Origin: JAFGPJ01 sp964439135
GTDB taxonomy: Bacteria > Planctomycetota > Phycisphaerae > Sedimentisphaerales > Anaerobacaceae
Reading direction: 5' to 3'
Length of the DNA: 20,374 nt
Assembly (NCBI GenBank): GCA_964439135.1
Contig: CAYTNN010000069.1
Span: 1 to 20,374, forward strand
Within the stretch, counting starts at the first letter, position 1. The number at the start of each line of letters is the position of its first letter. The notes beneath the pieces were generated by a model. It saw nothing but the letters and a program-made list of their open reading frames with translations, ran no database searches and had not been told where the DNA came from. The translations under genes were made by a program, and so were the position numbers. Of the stretch, positions 1 through 5,638 are shown one piece after another.

Positions 1-122
1 GCTTAAAAGGCGGCAAGCTGCGCCAGGGCGGCAGATTAGCCGATATAGCCCCAACACTGCTGGCAATAATAGACCTGCCGAAGCCTAAAGAAATGACAGG
101 TCAGAGCCTGATAGTAGACTGA
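1..122 (+). CDS. gpmI: 2,3-bisphosphoglycerate-independent phosphoglycerate mutase, C-terminal end (partial)
   Basis: The gene enters from the left edge and ends at the TGA at 120-122, so only about the last 39 residues are visible (frame starting at base 3). The tail contains RLADIAPTLLAIIDLPKP followed by EMTGQSLI. This is the characteristic C-terminus of the cofactor-independent phosphoglycerate mutase (alkaline-phosphatase superfamily), which interconverts 3- and 2-phosphoglycerate in glycolysis. The catalytic residues lie outside the window. The identification rests on this short tail alone, and a related member of the superfamily is possible though less likely. No clear terminator follows; 87 bases separate it from the toxin-like gene at 210. 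Confidence 0.82.
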   Translation, partial: LKGGKLRQGGRLADIAPTLLAIIDLPKPKEMTGQSLIVD

Positions 123-209
123 CGCTAAAGAAATCGGGTAAGAAGCTCACAGAACGCAGAGCGTTACAAAAGAAAACAGCCTGCGGTTACTTCTTAGAAA
201 TAAAACCTG

Positions 210-812
210 GTGAGAAAAAAACAAAAACCAACCTGTTTTATTATTGCAGGCCCCAACGGCGCGGGAAAGACGACATTTGCATTACGCTATCTACCTCAAA
301 TAGCGGGCTGTCGCAACTTCGTCAACGCCGATCTTATTGCTTATGGTCTTTCACCTTTCGACTCGTTATCCGCCCAATATGAGGCCGGCCGGATTTTTCT
401 TCGTGAGATACACGCAAACATCGACAAGCGGGTAGATTTCGCTTTTGAGACAACGTTGGCAGGTCGCAGTCAAATTAATCTGCTGAAAAAACTCAGGCAG
501 GACGGCTGGCAGATATTCCTGTTTTTCCTGTGGATACCAAACGCTGCTTTTTCGAAAAGACGCATTCGTGAGCGCGTTAAGCACGGCGGACATGATATTC
601 CTGATGATACAATTTACCGCCGCTTTCCACGTATAATGCACAATCTCGTTAAAATTTATATCCCTCTATGTGACAAGGTTGTATGCTATGATAATTCTGA
701 ATCGGAACCCGTTATTGTTTTTGTACAAGATAAAAACGGGCAAAAGATTTCAAATAATGATATATATGAAAAAATTGTAAGGTGTGCTAATGGTTACAAA
801 AGAAACCCTTAG
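210..812 (+). CDS. Zeta-toxin-like P-loop kinase (COG4185 'predicted ABC-type ATPase' type)
   Basis: A 200-residue P-loop protein. A Walker A motif, GPNGAGKTT, lies at residues 14-22. It is followed by NADLIA (39-44), FETTLAGR (79-86), and an FLWIPN / GGHDIP / YRRF segment of about 105-140. This order is typical of the zeta-toxin-like COG4185 proteins. Zeta toxins proper phosphorylate UDP-N-acetylglucosamine and block cell-wall synthesis; COG4185 members are less characterised, so the substrate here is inferred. The start is a GTG at 210 without a clear Shine-Dalgarno. The gene overlaps the small downstream gene at 790 by 23 bases, which implies translational coupling and a toxin-antitoxin pair. 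It is the first of three such modules between gpmI and mutL. No epsilon-type antitoxin is seen upstream. Confidence 0.8.
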   Translation: MRKKQKPTCFIIAGPNGAGKTTFALRYLPQIAGCRNFVNADLIAYGLSPFDSLSAQYEAGRIFLREIHANIDKRVDFAFETTLAGRSQINLLKKLRQDGWQIFLFFLWIPNAAFSKRRIRERVKHGGHDIPDDTIYRRFPRIMHNLVKIYIPLCDKVVCYDNSESEPVIVFVQDKNGQKISNNDIYEKIVRCANGYKRNP

Positions 813-966
813 AATGGCACTTCGTGCAAAAGAATGTCTGAGAAAAGCAGTACGGGAAGAATTAGAGCGAAAAGCATTGCTGGGCCAGTATGTTATTATA
901 AACCATAATGGTAAAGCCTGCCGTGTTCCAGCTAAAGAAGCATTGAAAATCGCCAAAGCCAGATAG
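790..966 (+). CDS. Small basic partner of the zeta-like kinase, putative antitoxin
   Basis: A 58-residue protein from the ATG at 790; a GTG at 784 in the same frame is an alternative start. AAGGTG at 779-784 is well placed for the ATG, so I prefer 790. The N-terminal two-thirds is a charged helix rich in Lys, Arg and Glu, followed by YVIINHNGKACRVPAKEAL, a short 'do-something-with-NGK.x.V.P' tail. From memory, small proteins of this style sit next to COG4185 kinases, and the overlap with the kinase gene supports an antitoxin or regulator role; this is inference. The stop codon lies within a small hairpin (954..975). A diverged copy of its 3' end lies at 1741..1812, beyond the next two genes. 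Confidence 0.6.
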   Translation: MVTKETLRMALRAKECLRKAVREELERKALLGQYVIINHNGKACRVPAKEALKIAKAR

Positions 967-1012
967 CAGGCTTTGACATGTCGGAGAACATAGATATAAC
1001 AGGTGAATAGTT

Positions 1013-1438
1013 ATGAAACTTGATTTAAGCAGTCTCCAAAAAGCTATTGAATCTTTGGAAAAAACAATAAAAGTTGCTGAGAACAAGGCGTTGGCTGCCA
1101 GGCTGGACGAAGATGCTAAAAATGCTATAAGGTCAGGAGTAATCCAGAACTTTGAATTTACCTATGAATTATGCTGGAAGTTTATGAGACGATGGCTCAG
1201 AGAAAATGCCGCTGTCGAGGAAGCTGAATATCCACGCACCCGCAAGGAGCTTTTTCGTCTGGCAGCACGTTTCGGCCTGATTAAAGAACCTCTGTCATGG
1301 TTTTCTTATGGCGATGCACGCAATCTGACCTCGCATACCTATGATGAAGATAAGGCCGAAACGGTATATCAAATAGCAGTGGGTTTCAGAGAAGACGCTA
1401 AATATCTCATGGAGAGACTGCAGGAACGCAATGATTGA
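1013..1438 (+). CDS. HEPN-domain nucleotidyltransferase substrate-binding protein (HI0074/HepT-like putative RNase toxin)
   Basis: A 141-residue, mostly helical protein of the 'nucleotidyltransferase substrate binding protein' family (HI0074 type, HEPN superfamily). The segment NFEFTYELCWKFMRRWL (46-62) and the C-terminal DARNLTSHTYDE carry the RX4HXY active-site signature, R103, H108 and Y110. In the HepT/MntA system the HEPN protein is an RNase toxin, and the partner MNT enzyme inactivates it by adding AMP to the Tyr of this motif. That mechanism is known for the family and inferred here. An AGGTG at about 1001-1005 precedes the ATG. The gene overlaps the MNT gene by 8 bases at 1431..1438, so the two are co-translated. 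The toxin comes first in this pair. Confidence 0.85.
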   Translation: MKLDLSSLQKAIESLEKTIKVAENKALAARLDEDAKNAIRSGVIQNFEFTYELCWKFMRRWLRENAAVEEAEYPRTRKELFRLAARFGLIKEPLSWFSYGDARNLTSHTYDEDKAETVYQIAVGFREDAKYLMERLQERND

Positions 1439-1733
1439 TATCGAGGAAAAATATTTAGCAGAAATCCGCCGTATTCTGGGCGAACATGTGTCTGATTGTG
1501 AAGTTCGTGCTTTTGGTTCACGCCTCGAAGACAAGGCGCGTGATTTCTCCGATCTCGACCTTGTGTTGGTTGGTAGCGAAAAACTAAGCTGGCGAAGGAT
1601 AGAATTACTCAAAGATGCCTTTGCTTCATCCAATATCCCAATGATCGTAGATGTAATTGACTGGCACGCAATATCAGACGAGTTTAGAGCGATTATAGAA
1701 AACAATTACGAGATCATTCAGGAGAGAAAATAG
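1431..1733 (+). CDS. Minimal nucleotidyltransferase (HI0073/MntA-like putative antitoxin)
   Basis: A 100-residue protein with the polymerase-beta superfamily signature GSX10DXD: G29, S30, then D41 and D43 in GSRLEDKARDFSDLD. A third acidic position is likely in IVDVIDW. These residues bind Mg-ATP in minimal nucleotidyltransferases (MNT). It is paired by an 8-base overlap with the HEPN gene upstream, the usual arrangement for the HI0074/HI0073 family. By analogy with MntA it would adenylylate the HEPN Tyr110 and silence the toxin; the activity is inferred, while all motif residues are visible. The length is normal for the family. Eight bases after the stop, homology to the zeta-partner tail begins (1741..1812). 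Confidence 0.85.
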   Translation: MIDIEEKYLAEIRRILGEHVSDCEVRAFGSRLEDKARDFSDLDLVLVGSEKLSWRRIELLKDAFASSNIPMIVDVIDWHAISDEFRAIIENNYEIIQERK

Positions 1734-1740
1734 AAGTTCG

Positions 1741-1812
1741 GTATATATCTGTAATGGCAAAGCCTGCCGTGTCTTGGCCAAAAAGGCCCTGAAAATCTCC
1801 AAAGCCAAGTGA
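1741..1812 (+). pseudogene. 3'-end remnant of a paralogue of the zeta-partner gene
   Basis: In the frame starting at 1741 this stretch reads VYICNGKACRVLAKKALKI followed by SKAK and a stop at 1810-1812. It matches the C-terminus of the gene at 790..966 (NGKACRVPAKEALKI then AKAR, stop). Hand alignment of the last 20 codons gives about 45 of 60 identical bases, with many third-position differences, so it is a diverged copy and not a fresh duplication. No start codon or N-terminal part is present. With the intact gene it brackets the HEPN/MNT pair at 1013..1733. A weak hairpin (AAGCC 1802-1806 with GGCTT 1816-1820) sits over its stop, in the same place as the hairpin at the end of the intact gene. 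Confidence 0.8.
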
Positions 1813-1859
1813 TTCGGCTTATCCAATGAAGCCTCTGTTATGCAGGAAGCAAAGGCAGG

Positions 1860-1878
1860 TTGAAACTGCATGTTTCAA
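1860..1878 (+). terminator. Possible weak hairpin terminator after HEPN/MNT pair 1
   Basis: TTGAAAC (1860-1866), loop TGCAT and GTTTCAA (1872-1878) form a 7-bp stem. A T-rich run follows at about 1885-1894, with a gap of several bases. The stem is short and A/T-rich and the T-run is not adjacent, so this is only a candidate stop for the plus-strand island transcript. Confidence 0.3.
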
Positions 1879-1999
1879 AGAAGATTTATTTTTTAACTTT
1901 CAATTGTCAATCAATTCTACCCAAACTGAACTTTTGTTCCAACGGTAGAATTTTTTATGTAAACCGCCTGCGAATCCCAACCAGTAGTGTGAAAAGCTG

Positions 2000-2117
2000 C
2001 TGGAATTTAATAAGGAAATGGAATACAATGAAAAAACTATGGGACAGATAAAGGTACTTGACCGGAATATGATTGCCGCGGGCGAGGTGATCGAACGGCC
2101 TGCAAGCGTGGTCAAGG
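2000..2117 (+). repeat. Left direct repeat (mutL start region), copy 1
   Basis: About 118 bases that match 2925..3050 in the same orientation. From the ATG (2039 here, 2963 there) to GTCAAGG, the copies differ by two substitutions and a 9-base in-frame deletion. The roughly 39 bases before the ATG are less alike: about 8 mismatches and a 1-base indel by eye. The match ends abruptly at 2117, where the sequence becomes the 3' end of the minus-strand HEPN gene. Together with copy 2 it brackets HEPN/MNT pair 2. Confidence 0.92.
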
Positions 2118-2164
2118 CAAGAACTTTGAGATATCTTGGAGTAGGGCTTTGTGGACGTCTTTAA
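2039..2164 (+). pseudogene. mutL 5' fragment (truncated mutL)
   Basis: From the ATG at 2039 this reads MGQIKVLDRNM, then IAAGEVIERPASVVK, the N-terminus of MutL, before running into unrelated sequence at 2118 and stopping at 2162-2164 after 41 codons. Only 2039..2117 is mutL-derived. Compared with the intact gene at 2963 it lacks three codons (Ile-Asn-Met), explained by loss of one unit of the tandem 9-base repeat AATATGATT. The two remaining differences are both third-position and synonymous (ATC/ATT, GTG/GTA). The fragment cannot give a working MutL because the ATPase motifs lie downstream of the break. Confidence 0.92.
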
Positions 2165-2531
2165 TCTTTTCCAGCAGAGGTGCGATTCTTTCTTCATCCA
2201 AATCAAAGGAGTATGCATGACTGAAGAAATGCCGAAAACCTAAATATTCCTTTAACATATCTGACGTGTTCCGTGAAATTATTTGATTGGCAACACATAT
2301 TTCAATCAAATCGATATGCCAGGATGGTCCACGCGGGATGCTTAAACCCCTGGAAACGACTAATTGCTTAAAAATGTTCTCGATGCCATTGTAAAAATTG
2401 TGAATAAGCGCAGCTACACCGGCCAATTCCAGCGAAGATAACTGTTTTAGAGAATCCGGCCTTGGCATCTCTAAGAGGACTCGTTCTATGTTCTCAAATT
2501 CCGCCTCGATTTTTTCTCTTGCGTCAACCAT
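2112..2531 (-). CDS. HEPN-domain protein, HepT-like putative RNase toxin (second module)
   Basis: A 139-residue helical protein starting at the ATG at 2531-2529, which overlaps the upstream MNT gene by 8 bases. A start further upstream in the frame (2564) would add 11 residues inside the MNT gene and is less likely. The motif GFRHFFSHAYSFD gives R100, H105 and Y107, the RX4HXY signature of HEPN RNases, so the putative toxin looks intact. The rest of the sequence differs from the first module's HEPN, so this is another HepT-like branch and not a duplicate. Its last residues and stop (2112-2114) lie within or at the edge of the mutL-derived repeat, so the C-terminus was fixed by the insertion junction. 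The pair runs opposite to mutL and to the first module. Confidence 0.8.
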   Translation of the reverse strand: MVDAREKIEAEFENIERVLLEMPRPDSLKQLSSLELAGVAALIHNFYNGIENIFKQLVVSRGLSIPRGPSWHIDLIEICVANQIISRNTSDMLKEYLGFRHFFSHAYSFDLDEERIAPLLEKIKDVHKALLQDISKFLP

Positions 2532-2793
2532 AGATAAGAATCCCTTCCCGTTTGACCAGTGCATTGAACTTTGTATCTTTTGAAAGATCTACAAGGTCAA
2601 CAGGTTTTGACAAGTGGAACATCAGGTCGCCATAGAATTCGAAGAAACGTCTCGGCTCAATTCCAATTACGCCCAAGTCAATATCTCTTGCTTCTTTTTC
2701 TCTCTCGGTAATTGAGCCGAATAAGAGAATCTTATGCACGCCGTATTGGCGAGCGAGAAGCAATATTGCGTTTTTGTCTTTTTCTGTAAGCAT
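2524..2793 (-). CDS. Minimal nucleotidyltransferase, MntA-like putative antitoxin (second module)
   Basis: An 89-residue polymerase-beta-type minimal nucleotidyltransferase. The signature GSX9DXD is visible in GSITEREKEARDIDLGV: G26, S27, D37 and D39. A third acidic residue is likely D66 in KPVDLVDL. It lies upstream of, and overlaps by 8 bases, the HEPN gene on the minus strand, so here the antitoxin-like gene comes first, the reverse of module 1. By family knowledge it would nucleotidylate the Tyr of the HEPN RX4HXY motif; this is inferred. Its promoter must lie in the A/T-rich 2794..2960 interval shared with mutL, but I see no convincing -35/-10 pair there. Confidence 0.8.
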   Translation of the reverse strand: MLTEKDKNAILLLARQYGVHKILLFGSITEREKEARDIDLGVIGIEPRRFFEFYGDLMFHLSKPVDLVDLSKDTKFNALVKREGILIYG

Positions 2794-2924
2794 AAAGTCA
2801 TTCCTGCTTTAAATTTAATCCAAATCGAATCCCATTACAACAGCAAAATGTTTCTTTCACTAACAATGCACATATTTTTATTTTCATTGTTAATAAATCA
2901 TTATGTTTATGTCTTAACGAAATA

Positions 2925-3050
2925 CTGGAATTCAACAAAAAAATGGATACAATGATTCAGCTATGGGACAGATAAAGGTACTTGACCGGAATATGATTAA
3001 TATGATTGCCGCGGGCGAGGTGATTGAACGGCCTGCAAGCGTAGTCAAGG
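2925..3050 (+). repeat. Right direct repeat (mutL start region), copy 2
   Basis: The second copy of the repeat at 2000..2117, and the one that continues into a complete mutL. It keeps both units of the 9-base tandem AATATGATT (2988..3005) that copy 1 has reduced to one. Family comparison (the usual MutL N-terminus has I-N-x-I-A-A-G-E-V) shows that this copy has the standard coding form. Confidence 0.92.
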
Positions 3051-4738
3051 AACTTGTGGAGAACAGTATCGATGCGGGGGCGACAAAGATAACGGTAACC
3101 ATCGAAGACGGCGGCAGAAAGCTCATATCTATCACCGATAACGGTTGCGGTATGGACGCCGATGACCTTGCTCAGGCCTTTGAGCCGCATACCACGAGCA
3201 AAATCAAGGCCAGCTCGGATTTGCTCGGCATATCAACACTCGGCTTTCGAGGCGAAGCACTGGCAAGTATCGCTTCGATCGCACAAGTTCGGGCCCTCAG
3301 CAGGACGAAAGACTCGACCGGTGCCAACTGCGTTGAGATCGATTGCGGAACCAAGACCGGCCTTGGCCCATGCAGCGCCGATTACGGTACGACCGTCCAG
3401 ATCAGGGACATTTTTTATAAACTGCCTGCCCGGCGTAAATTTCTGAAAACCGCCAACACCGAAATGGGCCATATTACCGAGCAATTCACACGCATCGCAC
3501 TTGCGAATGAGAACCTGGATTTGACGCTGATACGCAACGGCAAAGAACTTTATAGGCTGTCGGAAAAGGATGACCTTCGCCAGCGTATAACCGAGTTGTT
3601 CCCAATACCTTCGGGCGATATTTCCGAGAATCTGATCGAGACGCAAAGCAGCGAAAAAGGCCTGCACGTCCACGCCCTGATGGGCAAGCCGCTCATTTCA
3701 CGGACAAATAATCGCTTTCAATACGTGTTTCTAAATGGCCGGTTCATCCGTGACAAATTTATCTCGCACGCTATCAAAGAGGCTTATCGCGGGCTTCTGG
3801 AGCCCGGTCGATTCCCTGTCGTTTTTTTGTTCATTCGGATGAGCTTTGAAGACTACGACGTGAACGTGCATCCGACGAAAATTGAGGTGCGTTTTTATAA
3901 TTCGAATCTTGTGCATTCGCAAATTCTCGGAGCCCTGCGAGAAAAGCTCCTGGGGACGAATCTTGAGATGCCGGGCAAGCTGCCGGAAATGCAACACACG
4001 GGAAACACGTCGCGCCATTCGCCTCCGGTGCGGGATAGCAGAATTGCCGATGCGATGGCTGAGTTCTTCAGAAAGCACAGGCCTGCTCAAATGCAGCAGC
4101 AACTGAGATTTCGCCCATCGGCGCCGGGCGAAATCCATGCCGTATCTCGCGAGAAATCCGCGCAGTACGATAGAAAATATCTGCAGATACATGATAGTTT
4201 CATTGTGGCACAAACCGAAGATGGATTCGTCATTATAGATCAGCATGCGCTTCACGAACGCATCATGTATGAAGATTTGTGCAGGCGGATACGGAAAAAC
4301 AAACTCCAATCGCAGCGACTGCTGATCCCCGAGAGCTTTGAGGTCACCGTCTCCGGGGCCGAGGCCCTGAAAGCCAATGCCGAGCTGACGGACAAATTGG
4401 GAATTGAGCTTGTGCCGTTCGGTCCCAGGACAATGGCTGTCCAGGCATTTCCCACCCTGCTTTCGGGTGTTCAGCCGCTCGACTTTATTCAGGATTTGAT
4501 AGACTTGCTCGACCGCAAGGATGTGGGGCTCGATGCCGAGAGACTGCTCGATGAGGTCTTGAATATGGCTGCATGTAAGGCGGCAATCAAGGCGGGCCAG
4601 AAGCTGACCGACAGCGAAATTGAGCAGTTGCTTTCAGATCGGCAAAACGCCGAGTCGGCAAGTCGCTGTCCACATGGCAGGCCCACCACGATAAAGTTTT
4701 CGATCGGCGATTTGGAAAAGCAGTTCAAGAGAACCTGA
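2963..4738 (+). CDS. mutL: DNA mismatch repair protein MutL, endonuclease type
   Basis: A 591-residue MutL of usual length. The GHKL ATPase motifs are in order: ELVENSIDAGA (30-40), DNGCGM (59-64), TSKI and GFRGEAL (94-100). The C-terminal domain has the metal-binding endonuclease motif DQHAX2EX4E beginning at D426 (DQHALHERIMYE), then ACKAAIKAG (from 537) and CPHGRPT (569-575). It should therefore be a nicking MutL of the kind found in bacteria without MutH. It couples MutS mismatch recognition to strand nicking. No mutS is in the window. The ATG at 2963 has no obvious Shine-Dalgarno. Its 5' end is duplicated at 2039 and the upstream region has been replaced by a HEPN/MNT module, so its present promoter may differ from the ancestral one. 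The stop overlaps the next start by one base (TGATG). Confidence 0.97.
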   Translation: MGQIKVLDRNMINMIAAGEVIERPASVVKELVENSIDAGATKITVTIEDGGRKLISITDNGCGMDADDLAQAFEPHTTSKIKASSDLLGISTLGFRGEALASIASIAQVRALSRTKDSTGANCVEIDCGTKTGLGPCSADYGTTVQIRDIFYKLPARRKFLKTANTEMGHITEQFTRIALANENLDLTLIRNGKELYRLSEKDDLRQRITELFPIPSGDISENLIETQSSEKGLHVHALMGKPLISRTNNRFQYVFLNGRFIRDKFISHAIKEAYRGLLEPGRFPVVFLFIRMSFEDYDVNVHPTKIEVRFYNSNLVHSQILGALREKLLGTNLEMPGKLPEMQHTGNTSRHSPPVRDSRIADAMAEFFRKHRPAQMQQQLRFRPSAPGEIHAVSREKSAQYDRKYLQIHDSFIVAQTEDGFVIIDQHALHERIMYEDLCRRIRKNKLQSQRLLIPESFEVTVSGAEALKANAELTDKLGIELVPFGPRTMAVQAFPTLLSGVQPLDFIQDLIDLLDRKDVGLDAERLLDEVLNMAACKAAIKAGQKLTDSEIEQLLSDRQNAESASRCPHGRPTTIKFSIGDLEKQFKRT

Positions 4739-5634
4739 TGAATAAGTGGCGGTGGCTATTATTGATCATTTCATGCTGGATGGCCGCCGGAGCTGCCATG
4801 TTTGGCCCCCGGCAAGATCGGGACAGTAGTGGTGCCCCCCTGCCGGACCGGGTTGACAGTATTGTTTCTTTGGCGCCGAATATTACCGAAATTCTTTTTG
4901 CGATAGGGCTGGGGGACGAAATTGCCGGTGTTACGCTCGACAGCGATTATCCTCCGGATGCTGCGGAGAAGCCTAAAGTCGGGACGTTCTGGCAGCCGGA
5001 CATTGAGGCGGTAGTGGCCGCCAGGCCAGACCTGGTGATTACGCTTGGATTCGAGCAGCAGAAGAATCTTGCCGAGCGATTGAGACGAATCGGTTATAAC
5101 AGTCTGACAGTGAATATTGAAAAGGTAAGCGATCTTTTCGATGCTATCGAAAGAATCGGGGCCGCGACCGGCAGGCATCTACAGGCAAATGAATTGATAA
5201 GTCGTATCAGGACAAAGTTGCAGCAGCTCGCGAGCATGGTAGGCGCCGGGTCCAAAGTCAGGGTGCTCTGGGTCGTTCAGAGAGAACCTCTGCGGGTGGC
5301 CGGAAGAGACACATTTGTCAACGAAATGATTGAACTAGCGGGCGGAGAAAATGCAATCGGGCCAACAGTGCATAAATATCCCCCGATTGGTTCTGAGCAG
5401 GTTATTGCCTGTAATGCCGACGTTATTATTGAATCGGCGATGAGCCGGGAGGACATTGAGAACCAACGGGACAGGGCGTTGCAGCATTGGAATAAATTTA
5501 AGTACCTGCCTGCCGTGGCAAACCGTCGAGTTTTTGTAATACCCGGCGATACTGTCTCACGGCTTGGACCGCGGCTATACGAGGGGACAGAGACAATTGC
5601 CAGATGTTTAAGGCCCCATCTTTTCGAGAATTGA
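4738..5634 (+). CDS. btuF: BtuF-like periplasmic substrate-binding protein (cobalamin/siderophore ABC transporter)
   Basis: A 298-residue class III periplasmic binding protein (PF01497 type). It begins with a hydrophobic export signal, MNKWRWLLLIISC followed by WMAAGAAMFG. IISC at 10-13 could be a lipobox, although the stretch before it is short, so plain Sec export is also possible. The core has the family phrases IVSLAPNITEILFAIGLGDEIAG split by a loop, then VGTFWQPDIEAVVAARPDLVI and, late, FKYLPAVANRRVFVIP. It would capture B12 or an iron chelate in the periplasm and pass it to the BtuC/BtuD pair encoded directly downstream; sequence alone does not fix the substrate. It starts inside the mutL stop codon, so it is translated in the mutL operon. 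Confidence 0.82.
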   Translation: MNKWRWLLLIISCWMAAGAAMFGPRQDRDSSGAPLPDRVDSIVSLAPNITEILFAIGLGDEIAGVTLDSDYPPDAAEKPKVGTFWQPDIEAVVAARPDLVITLGFEQQKNLAERLRRIGYNSLTVNIEKVSDLFDAIERIGAATGRHLQANELISRIRTKLQQLASMVGAGSKVRVLWVVQREPLRVAGRDTFVNEMIELAGGENAIGPTVHKYPPIGSEQVIACNADVIIESAMSREDIENQRDRALQHWNKFKYLPAVANRRVFVIPGDTVSRLGPRLYEGTETIARCLRPHLFEN

Positions 5635-5638
5635 AGCA

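Noticed and set aside
954..975. Hairpin at the end of the zeta-partner gene as an integron attC site
   Set aside because: No RYYYAAC/GTTRRRY core sites are visible around the 7-bp stem, and no integron integrase is present.
1860..2051. 63-codon plus-strand frame before the mutL fragment
   Set aside because: No Shine-Dalgarno, odd composition, and its 3' part is only the duplicated mutL upstream region read in another frame.
2734..2955. 73-codon plus-strand frame upstream of mutL
   Set aside because: It is antisense to the MNT gene start and then runs through A/T-rich non-coding DNA. There is no ribosome site or family resemblance.
3731..4309. 192-codon minus-strand frame inside mutL
   Set aside because: It lies wholly antisense to conserved mutL coding sequence and is best explained as a shadow frame.
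4600..4800. Cobalamin riboswitch before the btu-like genes
   Set aside because: There is no intergenic space: btuF starts within the mutL stop. No riboswitch core was seen upstream of mutL either.
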